Shown in pieces: positions 1 to 7,400 of a stretch of 64,000 bases of DNA. The notes below the pieces were generated by a model. That model saw only the letters and a list, made by a program, of their open reading frames with translations. It was not told the DNA's origin and searched no databases. The stretch is taken from contig NZ_JAJHPV010000020.1 in assembly GCF_020831365.1 (NCBI RefSeq), positions 124,001 to 188,000 of the forward strand, written 5' to 3'. Each line of letters begins with the position of its first letter. Position 1 is the first letter of the stretch. The position numbers were made by a program, and so were the translations under genes. Origin of the DNA: Massilia agrisoli. Lineage in GTDB: Bacteria > Pseudomonadota > Gammaproteobacteria > Burkholderiales > Burkholderiaceae_D.

Positions 1-1
1 G

Positions 2-55
2 CCCACGCAAGGCCTGTTCATCGGCGAACCCCTCGCCGCGCCCTACCGCCGCTAA
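2..55 (+). CDS. 3' end of a truncated CDS (last 17 codons)
   Basis: An open frame enters from the left edge and ends at the TAA at 53-55, encoding a C-terminal tail PTQGLFIGEPLAAPYRR. Codon use is GC-rich like the neighbouring genes. A 'G(D/E)PL..PYR' tail is reminiscent of the TIGR03790 family found in exosortase-bearing species, which would suit the PEP-CTERM genes next door. Seventeen residues are too few to assign a family, so that is only a guess. Confidence 0.4.
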   Translation, partial: PTQGLFIGEPLAAPYRR

Positions 56-90
56 AAAACAGCTAACAAGGCGCACGTTCTTCCTCTTTC

Positions 91-143
91 CCAACTTCGG
101 GGTCAGACCCGGGGTCAGGTCCCGGATCTGACCCCGAAGTTGG
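91..143. repeat. Perfect 17-bp inverted repeat of the GGGGTCAGA type
   Basis: CCAACTTCGGGGTCAGA at 91-107 is matched perfectly by its reverse complement at 127-143, around a 19-nt spacer that again contains GGGGTCAG. Partial copies (GGGGTCTG, GGGTCTGATCCC) continue to about 167. There is no T-run after the stem, so it looks like a dispersed intergenic repeat, or a transcript-end stem for the truncated gene at the left edge, not a classical terminator. Confidence 0.6.
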
Positions 144-251
144 GGTCTGTCCCCGGGTCTGATCCCGATGTTGAAGCCCGAGATTGCGATGGGTGAGCTG
201 GCCGAGCGGCGACGCGCCAGCGCGGCGATTCTTATCCGGCATGCATACCAG

Positions 252-271
252 ATTAGTCCAAGCGGACTAAT
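252..271. promoter_or_regulatory. Putative operator palindrome upstream of the nuclease gene
   Basis: ATTAGTCC (252-259) and GGACTAAT (264-271) form a perfect 8-bp inverted repeat around AAGC. It lies 130 bp before the nuclease start in a 345-bp stretch (56-400) that otherwise holds only the repeat at 91-143 and the direct repeats at 310-340. The symmetry and spacing suit a dimeric DNA-binding regulator. Which protein binds is unknown. Confidence 0.45.
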
Positions 272-309
272 GCCCAGTCATCACGTTGTCATTTTGCGCA
301 TTTACTATC

Positions 310-340
310 CTTTTTGCTAATAACCAATACTTTTTGCTAA
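310..340. promoter_or_regulatory. Tandem 11-bp direct repeat CTTTTTGCTAA
   Basis: CTTTTTGCTAA occurs at 310-320 and again at 330-340. The 20-bp period places both copies on about the same face of the helix. The repeats sit 60-90 bp before the nuclease start, in A/T-rich DNA that contrasts with its surroundings. This is typical of an activator or response-regulator box, but no binding protein can be named from sequence. Confidence 0.4.
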
Positions 341-400
341 CAGTCGGCAGCCTGGCGCATGGATATTTCCATCACGGCTGGCGCTTTTTCGGGAATTTCA

Positions 401-3391
401 ATGACCAAGATTCATGCTCCAGGACGGCTGACCGTCCTTGCCGCGTTGCTGGCCGGGATGGCTGCGCCAGCCTTCGCGGCGTCCGATATCGTCATCAGCC
501 AGGTATATGGCGGCGGCGGGAATTCCGGTGCGGTCTATAAAAACGATTTCGTCGAGCTGTTCAACCGCGGCGCTACCGCAGTCAGCCTCGAGGGCATGAG
601 CATCCAGTACACGTCGTCGAATGGCCCGGGCGCCACCGGTACGTCCAACTGGGGCGTGGCCGTGCTGCCTGCAAAAACGCTGCAGCCTGGCCAGTTCCTG
701 CTGATGCAGATGGCCGCCGGCGCAGGCAGCCAGCCGGCGTTGCCCGTTGCCCCTGATGGCACCGGCTCGCTGAACCTGTCTGGCAGCGGCGGCAAGATCC
801 TGCTGAGCAGCGGCACCGCGCCGCTCACCGGCTTCCAGCCAACGACCTCCGTGCTGGACCTCCTCGGTTGGGGCACCACCAACGGCTACGAGGGCGCCTT
901 CGCATCCGGCACCAGCAACGCGACCGCCATTGCGCGTGCGAACGCTTGCGTCGATACCGACAACAACGCCGCAGACTTCGCGGTGCAGGCTCCGTCGCCA
1001 CGCAATATGGAAACCACCCCGACCCCTTGCGGCGGCCCGGTGGTAGTCCCGATCGTGGCAAGCTGCCCGGCCAACCTGCTGGTCCAGCAGGGCGTTGCCG
1101 GATCCGCGCCCTTGTCGGCGTCCGATGAAGACGGCATCGTCACCGGCGCATCGATCACCGGCGGCGCGGCTGCGGGCATCACCTTGGCAGGCTTTACCGC
1201 GTCAAGCGCCAACGGCCAGCCGGCCACGGTCAGCCTCGACGTCGCGTCCAGCGTGGCGGCCGGCACCTATCCGGTGGTCGTCAACTTCACCAACAACCAG
1301 TCGCAGGAAAAGAGCTGCACCATCGGCGTGAGCGTGCAGGGCCTGGCCGCCGTCACCCACACGATTCCCGAGATCCAGGGGCCAGCCGCAAAGAGCCCGT
1401 ACGAGAACACCGTGCAGACCACCGAAGGCGTCATCACGCACAAGGTCGGCAGCGGCTTCTTCATGCAGGACGCGGCCGGCGACGGCGTCGAAGCGACTTC
1501 CGACGGCATCTTCGTCTACATGGGCAGCACGGCGCTGTCGGCCAATGTGGGCGACCTGGTGCGCGTCACCGGCACCGTGACCGAATACGCGCCAACCGGC
1601 GCGTCGCGTAGCTACACCGAACTGAAAGATACGACCGCGGTCATGGTGCGCAGCAGCGGCCACAGCGTGGCGCCGACCAACGTCGATTCGCTGGCCGGCC
1701 TCGACAAGGTCGAAGGCATGCTGGTCAATTTCACCAACACCCTGACCGTCAACCAGACCGCCTACCTGGGCGAGCGCGGCGAACTGACCCTGTCGGTGGG
1801 CCGCCGCGAAACCCCGACCAACCGCTTCCGCCCGAACTCGCCGGACGCACTGGCACTGGCCGCTGCCAACGCAGCGAACCAGCTGGTCCTCGACGACAAC
1901 ATCTTCGTCACGCCAACCGTGATTCCTTACATCGGCGAAGGCGGCACCGTGCGCGCCGGCGACAGCGTGACCGGCCTGACCGGGGTGATCGATTTCGGCG
2001 CCATCGGCGGTGGCGGCGCCACCTTCAAGCTGCAACCGACCGCGGCGCCGCTGTTCTCGCGCACTAACGCGCGCACCGATGCACCGCTTGTGGCCGCGGG
2101 CAATGTCAAAGTGGCCAGCGCCAACGTGCTGAACTTCTTCACCACCTTTACCAACGGCGGCGATGCCTGGGGCCGTACCGGCCAGGGCTGCAAAGTCGGC
2201 AGCACCACCCGCGCGTCGAACTGCCGCGGCGCCGACAACATGGCCGAGTTCGAGCGCCAGCGCGACAAGATCGTCCATTCGCTCAAAGCCATCGACGCCG
2301 ACATCGTCGGCCTGATGGAAATCCAGAACAACGACGACGTCGCGGTATCCTACCTGGTCGATGCGCTGAACCAGGCCGTTGGCTTCACCGCCTACGCCTA
2401 CGTGCCGCGTCCGCCGCAAACCGGTACCGACGCGATCCGCGTGGCGATGATCTACAAGCCGGCCAAGGTCAGCCTGCAAGGCACGGCGCTGTCCGATGGC
2501 GACCCGGTCAACAACCGTCCGCCGATGGCGCAGGCCTTCAAGGCTGCCAACGGCGCACGCTTCTCGCTGATCGTCAACCACCTGAAGTCGAAGGGCTGCG
2601 GCGGGGCCTCCGGCCTCAACGCCGATCTCGGCGACGGCCAGTCGTGCTACAACGCCGACCGGGTCGAGCAGGCGGTCCGCCTGCGCGACGTGTTCATCCC
2701 GCAGGTCGTCGCAGCCGCCAACGACACCGATGTGCTGGTGATCGGCGACATGAACGCGCATGGCTTCGAAGACCCGATCCACGAACTGATGAAGGGCGGC
2801 TATGTCAACCAGCTGGAACGCTTCGTGCGTCCGCATGGCCTGCCTTATTCCTACGTGTTCGGTGGCCACAGCGCCTACCTCGACCATGCACTGGCCAGCG
2901 CGTCGCTCAATAGCCAGGTCGCTGATGCCACCGAGTGGCACAACAATGCCGACGAGCCGGAAGTGATCGACTACAACCTGGACGGCAAGCCCCAGGACCT
3001 GTACGTCAACAACGCCTACCGCGCATCGGACCATGACCCGGTCGTGGTCAGCCTGGCGCTGGCGCCGACCTACGCCGACGTCACCACCAGCTTCAGCCGC
3101 GCGCTGTCGGGCCCGACCTACAACCGCAGCACCGGCAAATACACCGGCAAGGCCACCTTCACCAACAAGACCGGCGCCACGATCAACGGCCCGTTCCATG
3201 TGACCTTCAGCGGCCTGGCGGCAGGCATCACGCTCGATAACGCCAGCGGCCAGCACAACGGCGTGCCTTACATCACTGCCACCGCAGCGTCGGTCGCCCC
3301 AGGCGCCACCGTCACCGTGTCGATGACCTTTACCAACCCGGCCAAAGCCGGTATCAGCTTCAGCAACGCCGTCTACCGCGGCGCATTCTAA
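401..3391 (+). CDS. ExeM/NucH-type extracellular endonuclease/exonuclease/phosphatase
   Basis: This 996-residue protein has a Sec signal peptide ending at AAPAFA (ATG at 401; an in-frame ATG at 359 would bury the signal). Order of parts: a lamin-tail domain (starting VISQVYGGGGN, about 25-175), an Ig-like stretch, an OB-fold nucleic-acid-binding region (about 330-530), and an endonuclease/exonuclease/phosphatase fold. The fold keeps its active-site residues: Glu640 in GLMEIQN, a His in VNHLKSKGC, Asp783 in IGDMNAHG and Asp877-His878 in SDHDP. A C-terminal Ig-like domain follows. Known relatives (ExeM, NucH, Xds) are secreted DNases that act on extracellular DNA and biofilm matrix. The stop lies 12 bp before a PEP-CTERM gene, so the two are probably co-transcribed. 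It is a plausible substrate of the secretion operon at 10.7-20 kb, which is inference. Confidence 0.88.
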   Translation: MTKIHAPGRLTVLAALLAGMAAPAFAASDIVISQVYGGGGNSGAVYKNDFVELFNRGATAVSLEGMSIQYTSSNGPGATGTSNWGVAVLPAKTLQPGQFLLMQMAAGAGSQPALPVAPDGTGSLNLSGSGGKILLSSGTAPLTGFQPTTSVLDLLGWGTTNGYEGAFASGTSNATAIARANACVDTDNNAADFAVQAPSPRNMETTPTPCGGPVVVPIVASCPANLLVQQGVAGSAPLSASDEDGIVTGASITGGAAAGITLAGFTASSANGQPATVSLDVASSVAAGTYPVVVNFTNNQSQEKSCTIGVSVQGLAAVTHTIPEIQGPAAKSPYENTVQTTEGVITHKVGSGFFMQDAAGDGVEATSDGIFVYMGSTALSANVGDLVRVTGTVTEYAPTGASRSYTELKDTTAVMVRSSGHSVAPTNVDSLAGLDKVEGMLVNFTNTLTVNQTAYLGERGELTLSVGRRETPTNRFRPNSPDALALAAANAANQLVLDDNIFVTPTVIPYIGEGGTVRAGDSVTGLTGVIDFGAIGGGGATFKLQPTAAPLFSRTNARTDAPLVAAGNVKVASANVLNFFTTFTNGGDAWGRTGQGCKVGSTTRASNCRGADNMAEFERQRDKIVHSLKAIDADIVGLMEIQNNDDVAVSYLVDALNQAVGFTAYAYVPRPPQTGTDAIRVAMIYKPAKVSLQGTALSDGDPVNNRPPMAQAFKAANGARFSLIVNHLKSKGCGGASGLNADLGDGQSCYNADRVEQAVRLRDVFIPQVVAAANDTDVLVIGDMNAHGFEDPIHELMKGGYVNQLERFVRPHGLPYSYVFGGHSAYLDHALASASLNSQVADATEWHNNADEPEVIDYNLDGKPQDLYVNNAYRASDHDPVVVSLALAPTYADVTTSFSRALSGPTYNRSTGKYTGKATFTNKTGATINGPFHVTFSGLAAGITLDNASGQHNGVPYITATAASVAPGATVTVSMTFTNPAKAGISFSNAVYRGAF

Positions 3392-3403
3392 GGAATTATT
3401 ACC

Positions 3404-4018
3404 ATGTTCAAACTCCAGACCCTTCTCCGCCAGGCCATGCTCGCACTGTTGTTGTGCGGCGCCAGCCTTGCCGCCCACGCCGACGTGATCCCGGGCAGCT
3501 ACCGCGTCACCATCAACTCCAATGTTGCGGGCGCCAGCTTCCTTGACATGAACTTCAACAGCTTCGGCGGCGCTGCCGAAGCCATCGCCACCATCTCGAA
3601 CCTGCAGGGCGCTTTCGGCGCGGTCGACTCCTTCGAGGGCAACGTCGGTTTCATGCCAGGCGGCGTATTCACGATCAGCAACCAGGGTACGAACTTCCTG
3701 ACGCACAGCATTACCGCTGGCGGCATGCTCAGTTTCGATGTCGTCTTCAGCGGCGCCTTCCTGACCGAGATCGGCGACTTCACCAGCATCTTCTCGGCCG
3801 CCTTGCTTGGCGATGACTACGCCGCTGTCGGCAACGCCGAGGGCGACGTGATTTTCTCGATCGCCCAGATCAGCGACACCGCGGCCGCCGCCGTTGGCTT
3901 CGAGACCTTCGGCAATGCCGAGGTGTCGGTCAACGCGGTGCCGGAACCTTCCGAACTGCTGCTGATGCTGACCGGCCTTGCGCTGATGGGCGCGATGGTG
4001 CGCCGCCGCCAGCGTTGA
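3404..4018 (+). CDS. PEP-CTERM sorting-domain protein (NF038129-like)
   Basis: This 204-residue exported protein has a signal peptide ending at AHA (about residue 26), a Gly/Ala/Ser-rich beta-type middle that opens with GSYRVTINSN, and a C-terminal sorting signal: VPEPS, a hydrophobic stretch (LLLMLTGLALMGAMV), then RRRQR. Such tails are processed by an exosortase at the inner membrane, and the proteins end up at the surface or in the exopolysaccharide matrix. The overall pattern resembles family NF038129, whose function is unknown. AAGGA before the ATG and the 12-bp gap from the nuclease indicate a single operon, which a hairpin terminator closes at 4055. No exosortase gene lies in the window. 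Confidence 0.85.
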   Translation: MFKLQTLLRQAMLALLLCGASLAAHADVIPGSYRVTINSNVAGASFLDMNFNSFGGAAEAIATISNLQGAFGAVDSFEGNVGFMPGGVFTISNQGTNFLTHSITAGGMLSFDVVFSGAFLTEIGDFTSIFSAALLGDDYAAVGNAEGDVIFSIAQISDTAAAAVGFETFGNAEVSVNAVPEPSELLLMLTGLALMGAMVRRRQR

Positions 4019-4054
4019 CCGGCACGCAACGGGCCACATCGGCCCGTGTTCTGC

Positions 4055-4093
4055 AAGCACATTTGCTCGGAAACGACAGATGTGCTTTTTTTT
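4055..4093 (+). terminator. Rho-independent terminator of the nuclease/PEP-CTERM operon
   Basis: AAGCACAT (4055-4062) pairs with ATGTGCTT (4080-4087), and the stem runs into eight or more T residues. A smaller hairpin, ACGGGCC/GGCCCGT at 4029-4047, precedes it. Confidence 0.8.
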
Positions 4094-4150
4094 AGCCTGT
4101 GTGCAACTTGTCTCTTAGAATAGGGCAGGTTTTCATGCACAAGGTGTTTC

Positions 4151-4876
4151 ATGGCAGCACAGATTCTCGTCGTGGACGCCGACCAGGCGATCCAGCAGCT
4201 CATCGGGCTGAACCTCGCCAGCGCGGGCTACCAGGTGCAGGCCGCGGCCGACGCCGAGGCGGCGCTGGTGATGCTCGACGAGGATCTGCCCGACCTGGTG
4301 CTGGCCGAATGGACCTTGCCCGGCCAGTCCGGGGTTGCCTTGGTCAGGCGCATGCGCTCCCAGCCGCGAACGCGCGAGCTGCCGGTGATCATGGTCAGCG
4401 CGCGCAGCAGCGAACACGACAAGGTACTGGCGCTGGAATCGGGCGCCGACGATTACATCACCAAGCCTTTCGGCACGCGCGAGATGCTGGCGCGCATCCA
4501 CGCGCTGCTGCGCCGGCGCGCCCCGCACGCGTCCGCCGATACCGTCCAGATGGCGGGGCTGCGCCTGGAGCCGGGCACCCAGCGTGTCACGGCCGGCTCG
4601 CACCAGATCACGCTGGGACCGGTCGAGTTCCGCCTGCTCAATTTCCTGATGCACCATCCCGAGCGTGTCCACAGCCGCTCCCAGCTGCTCGACAAGGTGT
4701 GGGGCAGCCACGTCTACCTCGATGAACGCACGGTCGACGCCCACGTCGGCCGCCTGCGCAGTGCGCTGCAGCCGAGCGGCCACCAGGAGCATATCCAGAC
4801 GGTGCGCGGCAGCGGCTACCGTTTCGTGGTGGCGTGGGAAGCGCGCCCGCGGCTGGGCTGGCCGAGCGCGGCCTGA
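4151..4876 (+). CDS. PhoB/OmpR-family response regulator with degenerate receiver
   Basis: The 241-residue protein has a receiver domain (about 4-120) followed by a winged-helix Trans_reg_C domain (about 138-235, with RTVDAHVGRLR and RGSGYRF). The receiver keeps the conserved lysine in YITKPF and the Ser in MVSAR. However, the phosphoacceptor aspartate of the 'LLDWMLPG' type motif is Glu53 here (VLAEWTLPG), and the acidic pair that binds Mg2+ is Asp9-Ala10. Aspartyl phosphorylation therefore looks impossible or strongly altered. Glu can mimic the phosphorylated state, so constitutive DNA binding is a reasonable inference. AAGGTG precedes the ATG. No sensor kinase is adjacent, and epsA follows 7 bp downstream, so both probably form one transcription unit. 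Targets are unknown; the direct repeats at 310-340 are a candidate. Confidence 0.88.
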   Translation: MAAQILVVDADQAIQQLIGLNLASAGYQVQAAADAEAALVMLDEDLPDLVLAEWTLPGQSGVALVRRMRSQPRTRELPVIMVSARSSEHDKVLALESGADDYITKPFGTREMLARIHALLRRRAPHASADTVQMAGLRLEPGTQRVTAGSHQITLGPVEFRLLNFLMHHPERVHSRSQLLDKVWGSHVYLDERTVDAHVGRLRSALQPSGHQEHIQTVRGSGYRFVVAWEARPRLGWPSAA

Positions 4877-4883
4877 ACCGTCG

Positions 4884-5687
4884 ATGAACGAACTCGTCAT
4901 CCTCTCGCCGCTGGAGCAGGAGTACCTGCTGCGGGTGGTGGAAGCGGGCGCCCGGGTGCGCGACATGCGCCAGTTTTTCCTGTGGACGCAGGGCCAGCTG
5001 CAGGCCCTGCTGCCGCACCAGGTGCTGCTGTGCATGGAGTACGGCCCCGGCGACGCCTTGCGCCGCCTCGAATGCATCCACGGCGCCGTGCTGGACGAGG
5101 ATATCCTGCGCCAGCTGACCGATCCGGCCCACGGGCTGGCGGTGCAGGCGGCGCGCGCCGGGCGCGAAGGCTGGCGCATGCCGGCGATCGCCGTCGCCAG
5201 CCAGGGCGGCGCGCCGGCGGCAGTCGGGCTGGCGCTGGAGCGCAGCGGCTTTGATAATCTTCTGGTGCATGGCAGCGGCATGCTGGCCGGCGGCGCCAGC
5301 GTGTTTGCGCTGCTGGGCCTGCCGATCAAGCCGGGTCCGCGCCACGCCTACTTCCTCGAACTGGTGTTGCCGCACCTGCATTTCGCCTTGCTGCGTTGCG
5401 CGCAGCAAGAGCCGGCCCGCATGGTGCAGGGACGCGCCGGCATCGCGCGCCCTCTGTCGGTGCGCGAGGCGGAAATTTTGTCCTGGGTAAGGGAAGGGAA
5501 GAGCAACTACGAGATCGGCAGCATCCTGGGCATCAGTGCACTTACCGTCAAAAACCACTTGCAGCGAGTGTACCGCGCACTCGGCGTCAGCAACCGTGCC
5601 CACGCCCTGTCGCGCTGCCACGCGCTTCGGCTGCTGGAGCCGGAAGGGATGGCGCCGGCGGGCGGGCGGCGCGCCCGGCCGGGGTAA
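4884..5687 (+). CDS. epsA: EpsA-type LuxR-family transcriptional regulator (exopolysaccharide/PEP-CTERM associated)
   Basis: The 267-residue protein has an uncharacterised N-terminal sensor-like region (about 1-185, beginning LSPLEQEYLLRVVE) and a C-terminal LuxR/GerE helix-turn-helix (about 191-245) with LSVREAEIL, NYEIGSILGIS and VKNHLQRVYRALGV. The layout matches the EpsA family (TIGR03020), known from exopolysaccharide/exosortase loci of betaproteobacteria. ATG 4884 was chosen because it follows the upstream stop by 7 bp and opens the family-like N-terminus. Context (PEP-CTERM genes on both sides, a regulator immediately upstream) suggests control of surface-protein or polysaccharide genes. 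No eps or exosortase structural gene is in the window. Confidence 0.8.
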   Translation: MNELVILSPLEQEYLLRVVEAGARVRDMRQFFLWTQGQLQALLPHQVLLCMEYGPGDALRRLECIHGAVLDEDILRQLTDPAHGLAVQAARAGREGWRMPAIAVASQGGAPAAVGLALERSGFDNLLVHGSGMLAGGASVFALLGLPIKPGPRHAYFLELVLPHLHFALLRCAQQEPARMVQGRAGIARPLSVREAEILSWVREGKSNYEIGSILGISALTVKNHLQRVYRALGVSNRAHALSRCHALRLLEPEGMAPAGGRRARPG

Positions 5688-5711
5688 GCCCGCATGGGCG
5701 GCGCAGGATGA

Positions 5712-6077
5712 TTATTGTGCGCGCTGCAGGGTGGCGGTGCCGAGCGCTTCCGGCATGCGTGCCTCGGCCAGGGTCATCGCGTGCGACGGAACATTCGGAT
5801 AGCCTGGTTGCGCCGAGGCGTCCGCTTGCGCGGCGCGCTCCATCGATGCAGCACGGAACTGGTCCGCGAGGCCGTCCGCGCCGCCCAGGCAGGAAGGATC
5901 GTTGCAGGCAGAAGCGACTGGCATCGGGGCTTGGCTTGGCGCTGGCGCGGCAGGCGACGCCGCGATCTGGGCCGGCGCCTCTGCGCTCAAGGCAACGGCG
6001 TCGCCGCTGCCGCCACATGCGGCCAGCGAAGCCAGGATCAGCGAGCCAAACAAGGTACGGAAGAAGCAGGATTTCAT
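5712..6077 (-). CDS. Small putative lipoprotein
   Basis: A 121-residue protein starting at MKSCFFRTLF with a lipoprotein signal (LILASLAAC, Cys21 as lipidation site). The mature part is Ala/Pro-rich and low in complexity, and contains a CNDPSC pair that could form a disulfide. A longer frame beginning at 6116 was rejected because it puts 13 residues before the signal; ATG 6077 is preceded by TGTGGAAA on this strand. The gene is convergent with epsA, 24 bp apart, with no hairpin between. I recognise no family. It probably sits in the outer or inner membrane facing the periplasm. Confidence 0.65.
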   Translation of the reverse strand: MKSCFFRTLFGSLILASLAACGGSGDAVALSAEAPAQIAASPAAPAPSQAPMPVASACNDPSCLGGADGLADQFRAASMERAAQADASAQPGYPNVPSHAMTLAEARMPEALGTATLQRAQ

Positions 6078-6632
6078 GATTATTTCCACAGGGCAAATGC
6101 GATTAACGTAAAGCATTGTATGTCCGAATTTTGCCGTAGGCCAACTTTTCTTTGTTGATCCAACGCGAAGGTTTACGTTTTTGTATCGAAATGACGTGGA
6201 AATCCATGATTTTGGCAGCCAATAAGCGAAAATGTCCTCGCGGAAATGTCAATTTTATAGGATTGGCGTAACATTTCCGCGACGAAAAAAAATCTATTTT
6301 GTAAAAAAATGTATGAAAGCTGGCATGCCGACGCGGAGCGCCGTTGCGATTTGAAAAGTTGGAAGGGCGTGCAAGGGCGTGCATGGCCACCGCCGCGATG
6401 GCGGGGCGGATCTGCACCAATTTGTCGTAAATTTGTCGGTGTTTCTTACAGCTGGGCCCGGCCTGACAGCCCGGCTTTACCCAACTTGTTGATTAGTATG
6501 ACGTCTTTCCCCTAGGCATAGATCATGCTTATGGATGAGTTGCTGGCACAAGCCAGCGAGCAAGCGCAGTTGCTTGAAACGCCGGGCCAACAGTTTGGCG
6601 TACTCATCATAATTACTAGAACAGGGGATTTC
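6078..6632. promoter_or_regulatory. 555-bp divergent intergenic region with operator-like repeats
   Basis: This is the longest non-coding stretch of the window. It separates the minus-strand lipoprotein gene from a plus-strand PEP-CTERM gene. It contains a perfect 11-bp inverted repeat CGCGGAAATGT (6239-6249)/ACATTTCCGCG (6271-6281), with a further half-copy GCGAAAATGT just left of it. A tandem AAGGGCGTGC duplication lies at 6362-6381, and AATTTGTCG is repeated at 6419 and 6430 (11-bp period) before CTTACAG. The DNA is clearly more A/T-rich than the genes. I see no convincing coding frame or RNA gene in it. Confidence 0.5.
6115..6144 (-). promoter_or_regulatory. Candidate sigma-70 promoter of the lipoprotein gene
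   Basis: Read on the minus strand, TTGGCC (6144-6139) and TACAAT (6120-6115) are separated by 18 nt and lie about 40 nt before the start at 6077. The -10 is good and the -35 is weak. Confidence 0.4.
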
Positions 6633-7358
6633 GTGGCTACATTCAAACAGACGCGAGTAGGTGGCAAGCTGGTCAAGCAGCTTGCAGTGGCAGCAGCACT
6701 GTGCACCGCTAGCGTGGCGCAGGCAGGGGTGCTGAATTTCGAAGGCGCGGTGTCGCCATTCGTGTTCGCCAATGAGACGGTTACCGATGGGAAGTACTGG
6801 ATGACCGCCCTCGGCGGCGCCGAAGGTGACCTGACAGGCATGTTCATCAATGGTGCGGAGCAGGCGGATATCTGCGCCGGCGCTGAACTCAAGTGCCCGC
6901 AGAACAACAGCAGCACCTACTATGCGGCCCTGGCTGACAGCTACCTCGTGTTTGGTTTGAATAGTGGCAACAGCTTCCGACTGGACAGCTTCTCGGCCAG
7001 CTTCATCGGCACCGGCGGCGCGCTGACCCGCGGCCTGCTGCTCCTGCAAGGCTACGGCCAGGATGGCCTGGCCCTGGGCGGCGCGCTCCAGATTGCCTTG
7101 CCGGTGGCGGTGAACGGCCAATACAACTTTGGCACCTTCAACCTGGGCGCCGCGTTCAGCACCGAATACGCCGCGGTCCGCTTCCTCGGCTATGGCTGCG
7201 ACGCCAGTGGCATGTGCTTCCGCAACCTGAACGGTTCCAACTTCGCGATCGACAACATCGTGACCTCAGCGGACATTCCTGAACCAGCCAGCTTCGGCCT
7301 GCTCGGCCTGGGCCTGCTCGGAATGGCTGCCTTGCGCCGCCGCAAGCACGCTGCCTGA
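6633..7358 (+). CDS. PEP-CTERM sorting-domain protein (NF038120-like)
   Basis: I place the start at the GTG at 6633, behind AGGGG (6624-6627 region). The longer frame from ATG 6525 adds 36 residues before the signal peptide. The 241-residue product has a signal peptide ending SVAQA, then a beta-rich domain beginning NFEGAVSPFVF with two cysteine pairs (DICAGAELKC; YGCDASGMC), and a C-terminal IPEPASFGLLGLGLLGMAALRRRKHAA-type exosortase tail (PEP, hydrophobic, basic). 'GVLNFEG...IDNI' is typical of PEP-CTERM proteins with a carbohydrate-binding-like jelly-roll. The function is unknown. The subtilase gene follows 42 bp downstream, possibly in one transcript. Confidence 0.8.
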   Translation: MATFKQTRVGGKLVKQLAVAAALCTASVAQAGVLNFEGAVSPFVFANETVTDGKYWMTALGGAEGDLTGMFINGAEQADICAGAELKCPQNNSSTYYAALADSYLVFGLNSGNSFRLDSFSASFIGTGGALTRGLLLLQGYGQDGLALGGALQIALPVAVNGQYNFGTFNLGAAFSTEYAAVRFLGYGCDASGMCFRNLNGSNFAIDNIVTSADIPEPASFGLLGLGLLGMAALRRRKHAA

Positions 7359-7400
7359 GCAGTTCCCTCCGCACCCAACTGACCTGATCGAGAACCGTTC

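Noticed and set aside
1202-4060. A 952-codon open frame on the minus strand across the nuclease and PEP-CTERM genes
   Set aside because: It is His/Arg/Gly-rich with no domain pattern and runs antisense to two well-supported genes; such frames are common artefacts of GC-rich codon bias.
6525-6632. N-terminal extension of the PEP-CTERM gene starting at ATG 6525
   Set aside because: It would place 36 residues before a normal signal peptide; GTG 6633 has a good ribosome-binding site.
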